A stretch of 33,908 bases of DNA. Origin: Rhizophlyctis rosea (Eukaryota; Chytridiomycota; Chytridiomycetes; Rhizophlyctidales; Rhizophlyctidaceae). The stretch covers positions 1 through 33,908 of the forward strand of contig JADGJC010000387.1 of assembly GCA_027596075.1 (NCBI GenBank). Reading direction: 5' to 3'. The notes under the pieces were generated by a model. That model was not told the DNA's origin. It did not search any database and was given only the letters and a program-made list of their open reading frames with translations. This document shows, piece by piece, positions 1-9,350 of the stretch. Each line of letters begins with the position of its first letter. Position 1 is the first letter of the stretch. The position numbers and the translations under genes were made by a program.

Positions 1-2257
1 AAATCAGTCACATGTTTATCTATCTAACCAATCACGTGACACGTCCGAACTACCAGACGCGTCCTACTAGTCCGCATTCCTGCAAAAACATTCCTTCTAA
101 ATGTCAAACTATCCTTCTTAACCCTCAACAAGCAATTCCCATAATGCCAATTCTTCATCCTCGACGAAGGCCTCACAAGCCCAAAATTTCTCATGCTCGC
201 ATCCCTCTTCTAATCACTAGTTCCAAAACATCGCCTTGTCCACAAGCACTCCTCCACCCTCCTGATCCCCGCTCGTTTTCCTCCATCTCAAGTACTCCGA
301 CACATACACCCCCCACTCCTCCCAAAACCTCACCCACAGGTTTTGAATTGTCACCCAATTGATGACTCGCTCAACAACCCATCAGCAACACTGTCAGCTT
401 GACCTTCAGCTCGATCCACTGAATCGCTGGGTAAGACTCAATCTCACCTAACCACAACTCGGCCTCCCGTCCCCGTCCGGGACCCAAGATCATGCACCGT
501 ATCCGTCAACGCGATCGTGCGCACGCGTGGAATGAAAACGAGGCGCTTTAGCGAAGAGGTGAGGCTGAGCGGGTCGATGTGGAGCTGTCAGCGGCGTAGT
601 TCAGTAGTTGACGCAACTGTTTCGGGATATAAGGAAGGATAGGTTGCATTCGAGGATTTCGACGGGCATGGTGTGCAGGCCAACGTCGCGGCGGTCCTTC
701 TCGGCGGCCCAACTCCCACCCCCTCTTCCATCACGTCAAACCAAATCTGTTCGGTACCGATTCTGATTTCATAGTACACCCCAAGGGACAGCTGACTCAA
801 TGCATGCCTTTGATGAGCTGCTCGGCCAAACTATTCGACAGCCGTCGGGTCGTCCCGATATGTTCCGACCCCGTCGATACAGCAGCGTCCCGGATTGTAT
901 TGTGCGTGCGGATGACCGTTGCCAGCTGCGATATTGCTCCACAGCAAGCCGAGGGTGCTGATCGTAACCGATTGGGCGGACTGGACGTTGTTGAAGATTG
1001 AGCCGGTGTTGATGTTGTCGTTTATGACAATTTTGCAGGGCCCATTGGCCGACTCCATTCTCCCAAAAGTTGTGATCGCGATTTCCTACAAGAGCACGAT
1101 CAGTTGGGAGCTTCAAGCCATCAGGAAATTGATAAAGACGAACCCGCAGCTCAACTTGGATCCTTTTACGATATCCCTGATTTTCCCGAAGCAATGGGCG
1201 TCTACAAGTGTCTTCTTTGTGGTATGGGAAATGACTAGGAACGCTGTTTTTCTTCCATCAGGACGACTTCGTCTGCTTCGCAAGTTTTGCAGAAGGTTTG
1301 CGAGATGTGTTTTCAGTTGTTTGATGATGGGGTACTAGGGAGTAAACAACCGATGACCATGCCTGGTGTGTGGTTTAGTGCACGTTCATTTGTATGCTGA
1401 GAGATTGGTATGCGACCGACTTTGTACAGCGTTTCATCCCACATGAATGTTTTGAAAGCCGTGATAGATAGTGGTAGTGTCCGCCGAATCAACACTGCTT
1501 CACGTTCTTTGAAGGGCGAAGTGTAGGGTGGCATAGGTCAAAGACTCATCAGTCAATAAGTATTTCTTCCAATGACGAAACTTACAGCTTCTCTTTGATC
1601 CTCGTGCACCAAGTCCACGTACGTTATCACCATGACCGAGACAGAACAGTTAGCGTCTTTGAAGTTCTGCAGTATTGCTTCCAGACACGATTGATCACCG
1701 ATGTGCTGACACAGGCATTCTCAGTTCTCCTTCACCCGAAAATCTTGAATTCCCTTCTCTCGCTGTTGCTCACGACTGTCCCATTGCTTACACAACTCAC
1801 CCAAACCATAGGTCTAGACTCACCATCGTTGGTGAAGTCACAATAAGTTCTTCGTGCCAGCATAGAAGATGTCAGTCACAATTGCGGGCGGCTTGAATTG
1901 CTTCGTTATGTCGATTTTGACATTTCTGATATACATTTGAGGTTCTGCGTCATCAGTATGAACTGCAATTTGGACGTATCATGACTCGTCTGCCCAACAA
2001 ACCTGATAATAGTTTTTCTAAAACGTCCCGAGCTTCAGCGCGAGTATCTTTTGGGAATTGTACATAATACATGCTTATCTGCGCGGGAAATTGACGAACA
2101 GAAACGAGGTAAGACTGATTTCACCAAGCGCCAAGCGCAAAGTGGCGGAAACAGAAAGGATGCGTCACGATTTCGCTCAAAACAAGACCATCTACCTTTT
2201 CGCAAGTTTTTCAAAACTCCGCGCCTCCCATTGCAGCAGTATAGACTATACCCGTCA
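1..2257. other. no gene model; possible decayed coding pieces
   Basis: I can build no intact gene here. Short protein-like open stretches occur on both strands. On the plus strand, about 770-959 and 1004-1249 read well, the latter ending in a Cys-x2-Cys motif (KCLLC). On the minus strand, about 830-1060 and 217-360 read well, the last ending in a stop at 217-219. None joins to its neighbour through convincing splice sites, and stops or frame changes separate them. They may be relics of old genes or chance open frames; in DNA of about 50% GC, frames of this length are expected by chance. Confidence 0.3.
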
Positions 2258-2755
2258 CTATAGACTGCAAGAACATCATTCAGCATGATGGCCTTTTGGC
2301 GCATGAAAGTATACATTGAATACCTACCACTCCTTCCCAGCAGGCATGCGCACAAACCAATGAAGCAGGCTCTCAGGCATGATCCCATACATATCAAGCG
2401 TCTTCTCATCCTCCAGCACCATCATAACGTACTAGATATGGCCGGGTGAGACGTGGAAGAAGAAGAATACTATGTGAAGTGGGTATTCAGAACGGCGATA
2501 CGCAAGCGAGCCGTTCTGTCTGTTTCAGGACACACCAGCTTGTGTTACGAGAACGACACTGTCTTCTACTATGGTCCCGTCGTTAGAGAAAGGAGATACG
2601 GCACGCGATTGGAGGTTGGGTATATGACTTCCGCTGTGAGTGAGTGTAAAAAGCGGATTAGTTTTGCTGTTTGTCGAAGGGGAACTTCTGCGCAGAAAGG
2701 CTGCAATTCGCAAGGAATAGGTTTCGTCTCGACTTGTGGTTGGGCATCTACTCAA
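2258..2755 (-). CDS. ubiquitin-like domain protein, C-terminal exons (partial model)
   Basis: The exon 2328-2431 lies between a pyrimidine-rich acceptor ending TATCTAG and a donor GTAGGT. It encodes LEDEKTLDMYGI followed by LLHWFVRM, which follows the C-terminal half of a ubiquitin fold (LEDGRTL, DYNI, STLHLVLR). A 63-nt intron (2265-2327) then joins a seven-base terminal exon with the stop at 2258-2260. Upstream, an intron at 2432-2548 with donor GTAACA is in phase with an open frame reaching 2755. I could not find the N-terminal half of the fold, so the 5' end is only the limit of the open frame. The protein ends in CL and lacks the GlyGly of conjugated ubiquitin. The last visible segment also resembles the end of the Crinkler N-terminal domain, itself described as ubiquitin-like. 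The gene may be decayed. Confidence 0.38.
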
Positions 2756-3168
2756 CCCTTCCTCCTTTCAACCCACTTCCCACAGCTGTAGGTTCGTGGG
2801 TAATACTTCCAGCTGCATCTTCAAACACCAGCCAGCGGAAAAACGGCTGCACGATTTCGACTGTAGGGGCAGAAGGGCATACTGCCACCGACGGAACTCG
2901 TCGTGATACCAATCTGGCGACTGTGAATACTGGCTCAGCTCTCCTGTTGGCGGTGAAGATGGAGAGGCCACAAGCGGGCAAGAGGGCGCGACAGGCTCAA
3001 ACTTTCAGAGCAGGCATGTGGCACAGGGTCGAAACTTCCTTTCCACCCATGTCCGCGAGATTTGCTTTGTCGTCACAACAAGAACATAGCAAGAAATGTG
3101 ACAAAGAGTGCGTGAAGACATTTCGATTGTTTGTATTGGAAATATATCATATTATACAGAGAAACATG

Positions 3169-3252
3169 TAAATGACTACGGAAGGGATTCGAACCCTCCT
3201 CGCACCAGTGCATCTCCAACACTGGTGCAATCCCCCAAGGGACCGAAGCCAG
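3169..3252 (-). tRNA. tRNA-like relic with B box and long hairpin
   Basis: On the minus strand, GGTTCGAATCC is a perfect RNA polymerase III B box, set in a T-arm (GAGGG, TTCGAAT loop, CCCTT) and followed by CCGTAGT as a possible 3' acceptor strand. Just 5' of it is a perfect 9-bp stem, GCACCAGTG with CACTGGTGC, closing the 9-nt loop TTGGAGATG. A normal anticodon arm has 5 bp and a 7-nt loop, so this is not canonical. No matching 5' acceptor strand (ACTACGG), clear A box or T-run terminator was found. It may be a tRNA pseudogene, a tRNA-derived short repeat, or an intron-split tRNA whose 5' half I missed. Confidence 0.3.
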
Positions 3253-3616
3253 AAGGTTCTTATTCAACCGACAAGAGCTGTGCACCTGAAGTGCAATGAC
3301 TGCTTTACTGCTTTACTGTTCACCCACAAAGCGGTGGCGCTTCGGAGTGGAGTTAGATGTTCACAGGATACCATACGAAATCACAGACTACCTTGTCAGA
3401 AGAAGGCAAGAAGGCTGGCGGAGTCTTACTTGTACTACGTTTCGGCCGCTGGTGTGATAGAATACGTTTGGTGAACGCCAGAAGTGATGTAAAAGCTCGT
3501 CCACTTACCCCTCTCCTTCCTTCTTGCGGCGTTGCCAAAAGGAGCGTATGTGAGACTTCCCCCATTCCCACGAGACTATCGGCAATACAAACACCAGCTA
3601 GACGCCAGGCTTCAGT

Positions 3617-3649
3617 GGAGCACGTTCAGCCGACCCCGAAACGTGCTCC
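3617..3649. repeat. perfect 10-bp inverted repeat (hairpin)
   Basis: GGAGCACGTT at 3617-3626 is the exact reverse complement of AACGTGCTCC at 3640-3649, with a 13-nt loop. There is no T-run after it and no gene end beside it, so a terminator role is not supported. Confidence 0.75.
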
Positions 3650-4034
3650 TCACCCAACGGGTTGTAACGCTGATGACGACGTAAAGTCTGTGGCATGTGC
3701 CTGGCTTCAACGAGGCATGTGCCAACGGCAAGTCATGAACTACATTGAGCCAATGCAGGAATGAGCTGCACCGGTGGTGATAGAGCTTGTGACCGTCTTT
3801 CTCGTAGGATGCACCAATAATGACGACGCATCATGGGAGGCCAATCAGTCTATTGCCAAATTCACCTCGCAGAAGAAGTCTGAGGATCAAAGAAGTGTTG
3901 GGAGGCAGAACTCCCTTTATGCTTTTGATGATTGACGTGGCGCGTGGCTGGGCAATTCAGATCACACCACGTGGATTGAATGGGGTTCCAGTGCACTGCA
4001 GTGTTCCAGGGATCAATCTGCCAGCCCAGGCTAT

Positions 4035-4053
4035 CTAGCTAGCAGCTAGCTAG
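4035..4053. repeat. CTAGCTAGC palindrome
   Basis: CTAGCTAGC (4035-4043), a single A, then GCTAGCTAG (4045-4053) form a perfect 9-bp inverted repeat. More CTAG motifs follow within 15 bp. Function unknown. Confidence 0.75.
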
Positions 4054-4317
4054 TTCCGAGCTAGACTTAGCTGTGAAAATTCCTCAAATTGTTATTTGGA
4101 TGGAGTGGACTGGTTCTATCTACCCAAGTCACTGGCACAGTGGCGAGTGGTCTAAAGGGGACCCAGTGTCGCTCTGATCTTGCACCGTCCAAACCCAACT
4201 GTCGCCGTTGAGCGTGGTTATGATACTTTGCTTGATACAATACCCAGGCCCCACAGCTGCTTAAATACTTCACGCTGTTGTTCAAATAGTCTCCTAAGGC
4301 TGGCGAGATGTCGACGA

Positions 4318-4560
4318 CAGTTTTGTAAGTGGCGAGGGATCATGCTTCGACGGAACTGAAGTCGGGTCGGGTTTTGAAGAAGTATACGGAAGATTACAAC
4401 ATGTTGCATTTGTCATAAAGTTCAAAACCCCTTGCCTCGCTCACTTTCTTCATCACAGCCCAAAAAGCGCCCAACTCTCTGTGGTAGACGCTTCCGTCGA
4501 CGACAAAAGTCTATGTCTTATCAGTCGGCTCCCACAGGATTTTCTTGGCATAAAAGATTC
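4318..4560 (+). pseudogene. possible remnant of an unknown (perhaps Crinkler-like) protein
   Basis: The frame from about 4336 to 4411 reads as protein and ends at a donor (GTCATA). A 47-nt intron (4412-4458, ending CACAG) is in phase with the exon 4459-4560, which itself ends at a good donor GTAAGT. Exon two contains PKSAQLSVVDASVDD, which recalls the P-x-S-x(4)-V-D-A segment in C-terminal regions of Crinkler-family proteins of oomycetes and chytrids; this is from memory. Two in-frame stops lie just upstream (about 4291 and 4333), and no following exon was found. Hence the call of a relic. Confidence 0.25.
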
Positions 4561-6117
4561 GTAAGTGTCATGAAGTTGTTTGTTGTAATTTGCGGTGAAA
4601 TATGAGCATCGGGCGGGGACAAGCAATATGGCTAAGGCGAATCGGTTGATTAGCAAGGGCATTCTCGCTGAGTTTCTCTTTACTGGGCACCTAGAACTAT
4701 GGGGGTGTTTTTTTTACTGGAAAGTACGTGGGAAAGCTCATTGAAATGGACAGAATCACGACAATTCCTGTTGACCGTCCACCTTTCTCAGTTCACCGGT
4801 TCTTCTCAAAGCCAGAAGGAGGCCCTACATGCTTGCGTCGCTACTGTTTGCCACCCTTCGTCATATGTTTTTGCTCCCACTCACGGCTTGTCTGTGTGCC
4901 ACCTCCAAAAGGTCCACATTCCCTCTGCGGGAATGCAGGTTGCTTCTTTGAAAGCAATGTTCGGACAGCATGTCGGTTCTGAGGGCCTTTTGTGGGTTAT
5001 CTGAGGGCTTTTGGAAACTATCACGGCCTTTGTGCCATCTTTCTTTCTTTTTTTTTTGTCTCTGCTGTGCAGACGACTGGGCACATGCTTATGTCGTGTG
5101 GGTTCAACTCCTGCCAGAGACTTTACATACCATCCGTGCAGTTTTGTTACTTGCTAACCGTTGCATCCTTCAAGTTTGCCTCAAACCTAGGTCTACACTA
5201 CTTTATCCACCACTTCTGGTCATCCCTCATCCAAGCCATCACCGACCACTGCAAAGACCTACACCGCATTACCAACGATATGCCAAGGCACCGACTGCCT
5301 CACCTTCACGCAGTTCCTCACCCCGGACAAAGTACGCTTCCAAACCACCACAAGAGCAAAAAAGCCGTCGAAGACGGAAAGAATCGCGATATCCAGTACG
5401 GGAACGAGCTGAGGCTTTCAAAACTATCTCAGATGTTTTCGAAGATTGTTGCGGGATGTACATGATACATAAAGACTAGAAAGTAGGGGACAAGGCATTT
5501 TTGGTGTGCAGCTTGTGATATGATCGTTGGGTTCCTTGCATAATGTTCGTTGGGAGCAGCAGCATCCTGGCTCAGTTTCCGATGACGAGTTCATCATCAT
5601 GATGGCTGAGTGAACCTCTTCCCTCAATCCCGCAAAGCATGCTCCAACCAATCGCAAAACCCATAACAACCAAACACATCGAAGCACCTTCCTTGCAAAT
5701 TTTTGTTGGGGAAGACGGCTCTTATTATAGGCATACAGGATCGTCAATTATCCTCACTGAAATAATACCACCCCTGTCCTCACAACTACGCCCACTCTGA
5801 CTGCCCACCGCCCACCAGGAACGCGTCGGGAGTGGCTTGTGTCAACCAACGTCATCGACCTGCAGTTTGTCCCTGGACCATGGACTCAGAACGCGTCGTG
5901 TGAGGTGTGGGTACACTCATCCTAGGTACTCACTCATAAAACCTGGAAGGGGAGGGAGAACCCCCCTGTTGAACTCATCCCGCTTATTCATCGTGCAAAC
6001 CCTCGCGCACGCAACCCTCCAAAAGCAACTACTTATCACACATAAGACTCAGACCCTCAACAACACCCAACACGCACCAACACTCTTCCGCAAACCCTTG
6101 CTCTCAAATAACAAACC
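4561..6117. other. intergenic; upstream region of the gene at 6118
   Basis: No gene model. Two overlapping open frames (4970-5479 and 4992-5465, +) lie in different frames with equally plausible composition, and neither has start context, splice sites or recognisable motifs. The last 150 bp are C-rich and free of G runs, typical of a fungal 5' leader. Confidence 0.4.
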
Positions 6118-6590
6118 ATGTCTGAACAACAACAACAACCCGCATACGACGACTTGTTAGACCCCATGGAAAAGGTAAATATCCCCTCTTCTCATAAAGC
6201 TCTCCCCATCAAAACCCATTACCCCCATAACTCACTCCCCCCGTCCAGCTCCACCAACTCAAGAAAATCGCCGCAACCCACGCCCACCCATCAGACTCTT
6301 CCGCCCCAAACCGTTACCGCGCCCTCGCTCAAGAAGCCCTCCAAACATACGCCCGCGTCGTGGCTCACGACCGTGGTATCAAATTCATCGACGAGTTGCT
6401 TGATAGTGTCGAAGTTGACAAGGAAATGGATGTTGATGAGAAGGAGGTCGCTGCAATGTTGAGGGAGGAGCACAAGCTCCGCGTCGCTAGGGCCGGCCCT
6501 AATGAGACTGAACAGGAGTTGGCGGATCTCGTAAGGAGAGTCGCTAAGGATGTCGATGAGATTGCTAGGTGTGATACTAAGGATGCGTGA
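6118..6590 (+). CDS. small helical acidic protein, unknown function
   Basis: Two exons, 6118-6174 and 6249-6590, give 132 residues. The intron (6175-6248, 74 nt) starts GTAAAT, ends GTCCAG and lies in phase 0. The start is the first ATG after a C-rich leader, in the context AACCATG. The protein begins with a Gln run (SEQQQQQ) and continues as an almost unbroken run of charged amphipathic helix rich in Glu, Asp, Lys and Arg. There is no signal peptide, membrane segment or Cys pattern, so a cytosolic or nuclear subunit of a larger complex is likely. I do not recognise the family. The minisatellite 110 bp downstream may lie in its 3' flank. Confidence 0.75.
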
Positions 6591-7628
6591 GTTTGTGAGT
6601 TGGTGGGCGGTGTGATGTTGGGTGGTGGCGATTAGTGGTGGTGATTAGTGGTGGGTAATGGTGGGTGGTGGTGTGGGGTGCTTGTAGGTAATAGCAGTAT
6701 GGGGTGGTGGTGTGGGGTGGTGGTGTGGGGTGGTGGTGTGGGGTGGTGGTGGTGGGTGGTGGTCAGTGGGTACATAGTAGTGATGGGTAGGTGTGATGGC
6801 AGCAGTAATCAGCGTCCACCTTGGTAATAGTTGATAAGGAGCAGTTGGCGCATGTATGATGTTTGTTGCGGTTTTTCTTGTACAAATTTAATCTTGCGGT
6901 TTGGTCTCTGACATTGGCCTTTTTGCTGAGATGCTTTCGGAAAGGTGACTATCTCCCGCTGCTTGGTGATGAGGCGACGGAAGAGGAATGATCGGGCGGG
7001 CATATCAGTTGGGACGACCGTCTGAAGGCATCGGCGATCAGAAGTGCTCAATGGCGATGATTATGGTGTGCTTTGCGGACAATTCGACAAAGGATGGACG
7101 ACCTCTTGGTAACAGTTGCAGGAATGTCACATACGCACTATACCATTCGTGATTTGAGAGGACCAGCAGTCTTGTGATCAGACATCCTTTGCCAGGATCG
7201 CCATGTTCTTCGTCATTAGGGACACTGTGCAGACTATATTGTGCAGGGTTGCCACTACGTCGGCTTTTACACCATCCACTGTGTAGCTTCCACTGATCCA
7301 TCATTTTCCCCCCTCATTCTTCCTCAACGGCTGACATCCCAACCAATAGGGCCATCATCATGGCGTTTGCGATGACTTGATTCATTTCCCCATTTTAGGT
7401 TTCTGCATCATAGGGTCCAGATTTCGTGAACGTTTGCATGCCCGCCATCCAAACATTCAATGTCTCTGAATGTCAACAGCGCTCCGCATGCACAGCATAA
7501 TAACCAACTTTTCATGAGGCATAAGTCTACGATCGTTCACATGGACCTCCTATCATAATTTATTGTATATACAATCTCTACCATTCCAAAAATCCAAACT
7601 ATATACATTAGAAATCCGCGGGTCACTT
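6591..7628. other. intergenic between convergent genes
   Basis: This separates the gene ending at 6590 (+) from the one ending at 7629 (-). A G/T-rich segment with a 13-bp minisatellite fills about 6600-6780. Minus-strand open frames at 6809-7304 overlap in different frames and show no motif, so I do not call a gene. Confidence 0.5.
6700..6751 (+). repeat. 13-bp minisatellite
   Basis: Four tandem copies of TGGGGTGGTGGTG, set in about 180 bp of G/T-only repeats (GGTGGT, TGGTGG). The purine/pyrimidine content and G runs would allow G-quadruplex formation on this strand; that is inference. Confidence 0.8.
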
Positions 7629-8789
7629 CTAAACCATCATTACGCCGGACCCCAAAGCTACAACCACCCCCCACACTGCAGCCCTCATCCCAATGGCACC
7701 ATTCGTGGTGCCTTTACTATCATTGGCGCTACCACCTCCACTTCCACTTCCACCGGCACTGCCCCCGATTGTTCCAACACTCTGCCCACCGGCGCCAGTG
7801 CTACTGGTGATATTGCCTGAACTCCCATCAGCACCTCCGGTATTTGATCCAGACCCAGTGCTACCACTACCAGACCCTGCACTTCCACCGTCCGAACTGG
7901 GTGATCCACCGCCGCCATTAGATGAAGACCCTGGCACATTCGTTGGAACGTTGCCAGTGCTTGTAGCTGCACCACTACTTGATGCTCCCCCCGGACTTCC
8001 CGTCTCCACAGACCCTGTAGGCACCACCCCTACATTCGATGCCGCAGCCCCATTCGTAGCAGCAGGTAAACCGCTCGCCCCCACCGTCGAGCTCGTCCCA
8101 ACCAAAACAGACGTCACCGCACTTGCCGTGGTAACACTAGGCCTCCCACCCACCGCATCACCAAGAAACACCCCCGCCTCCCCCCCATCCCTCTGATCAA
8201 CATTCAACCCCGTGAAAGTCCCCTCATCAAAATCATAACAATGCAATTCAGGCAATATCGCACCCCCATACCCCTCCGTCCTCCGACAATCATAACTCAA
8301 CACCAACGCGAAGGGAGCTTCACCATTCGAAGAACATCCGGTAGGGTATGTAACGACACCGATACAAGCACAAGGTATACTGCCAGCTTCTTTATCCCAA
8401 TTACTTTCCCATCGTTCTTTTAACGCGTCTGGCCAAAGGTTGTAGGACGTCGTGTCGTCGATCAGTCGGTCGTTGTAAGTGTAATTCCCAGCCTGGACTT
8501 CGGCACGAAAGACGAGGGAGACGTTTTCTTGGGCCCAGGTGGAGTAGTTTTGGAATGGGGGCGGTGTGGAGGTGTAAGTGGAGAATGTTATGGGGTTGAT
8601 GAATTCAGCGGGGACGGAGGGGATGGGGAGTTTGTTGCAGAGGTGGCAGCCGTGGGGTTGGTTGTAGAGGATGTATTGCGGGTAGGGGGTGCAGGTGGTT
8701 GTGAGGTTGAGGGGGGTGGAGGTGGGTTGGGCGTGGGGGGTTTGGGTGAGGAGGAGGAGGAGGAATAGAGGTACCGTGGGTATAACCAT
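7629..8789 (-). CDS. GPI-type surface protein with 8-cysteine domain (paralogue A)
   Basis: A single open frame of 386 residues. Residues 1-20 are a signal peptide (long Leu run, PHA before Gln21). The folded domain spans about 30-200 with eight Cys at 33, 48, 51, 140, 142, 152, 168 and 184. Its marks are GCHLCN (47-52), IPCACIG (138-144), YDCRR (166-170), LHCYD (182-186) and TFTGL (191-195). About 215-365 is a Ser/Thr/Gly-rich stalk, and the last residues (GMRAAVWGVVVALGSGVMMV) are a hydrophobic tail of GPI-signal type. It is therefore probably a cell-wall or plasma-membrane anchored protein. The same eight-Cys layout recurs in the gene at 25899-27110. I do not recognise the domain, and a function beyond surface exposure cannot be read from it. 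Confidence 0.85.
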   Translation of the reverse strand: MVIPTVPLFLLLLLTQTPHAQPTSTPLNLTTTCTPYPQYILYNQPHGCHLCNKLPIPSVPAEFINPITFSTYTSTPPPFQNYSTWAQENVSLVFRAEVQAGNYTYNDRLIDDTTSYNLWPDALKERWESNWDKEAGSIPCACIGVVTYPTGCSSNGEAPFALVLSYDCRRTEGYGGAILPELHCYDFDEGTFTGLNVDQRDGGEAGVFLGDAVGGRPSVTTASAVTSVLVGTSSTVGASGLPAATNGAAASNVGVVPTGSVETGSPGGASSSGAATSTGNVPTNVPGSSSNGGGGSPSSDGGSAGSGSGSTGSGSNTGGADGSSGNITSSTGAGGQSVGTIGGSAGGSGSGGGSANDSKGTTNGAIGMRAAVWGVVVALGSGVMMV

Positions 8790-9350
8790 ATTTGCAGTTC
8801 GTCAGTTTGACTTGAAAAGGGTGGAGCTGTTGGAAGGGTTTGTCGTTAGGTTTTCCAAACCATTTCCCCCTTCCCTTGGAAAACTTTTGTGAAATGAGCG
8901 AAAAGAGACAAGAACTGAATAAAGTTTGCCACAAATTTGACAGGTGGTACCACTCTGCCCAGAAAAAGATAAGGCGGCTGGACTGGTATTACAGGAAGTA
9001 ACACAGATCGGTAGAAGCCACGTTGCGCAGCACGGAGGGCACAGCCATCCAATGGCAGAACCCCAAAACTTCCAAGTTGAGGATTCAAAGCAATGGAAAT
9101 GTCATGAAACAGACTGAAAATCGCTGAATCAGTGTCCATATGATAATGCAGCATTCCATAGCAATGTCCGCCTTCCTTCGATATTTTCAAACGAGGGACC
9201 CAGGCGCAACTCCGGTCCTGTCACAACATCAAGGGACCGAAATTTTGCTAGCCTGATCTTCAAGATCCCAAGGTGCGGAGGTGATAAGAAAATGAAATAC
9301 TAACATTCGTGATCATATATTATACACATGCGTTATATACACTGGGCACA
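8790..9350. other. intergenic; promoter side of the gene at 8789
   Basis: No coding signal on either strand. It contains the upstream region of the GPI-type gene (read leftward) and the 3' flank of the coiled-coil gene ending at 9351. Confidence 0.5.

Larger units (their letters stand above)
3253..4317. other. intergenic, inverted-repeat-rich
   Basis: No gene model. The open frame at 3357-3764 (+) is within chance length. The interval holds a 10-bp hairpin (3617-3649), two copies of GGCATGTGCC 22 bp apart (3692-3701 and 3714-3723) and a 9-bp palindrome (4035-4053). Confidence 0.5.

Noticed and set aside
769..1194. 141-codon minus-strand open frame
   Set aside because: Arg/Gln/His-rich translation with no structure; it conflicts with better reading plus-strand pieces in the same place.
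2671..3171. 166-codon plus-strand open frame
   Set aside because: No domain, signal or conserved pattern; it overlaps equally open minus-strand frames and reaches the tRNA-like hairpin.
3357..3764. 135-codon plus-strand open frame
   Set aside because: Contains the hairpin and duplicated GGCATGTGCC boxes; composition and length fit chance.
4970..5479. 169- and 157-codon open frames on the plus strand
   Set aside because: Two overlapping frames of equal quality, no start context, splice sites or motifs; frames near this length are expected a few times by chance in 34 kb.
7693..8196. 167-codon plus-strand Pro/Leu-rich open frame
   Set aside because: Mirror of the Gly/Ser-rich stalk of the minus-strand GPI-type protein.
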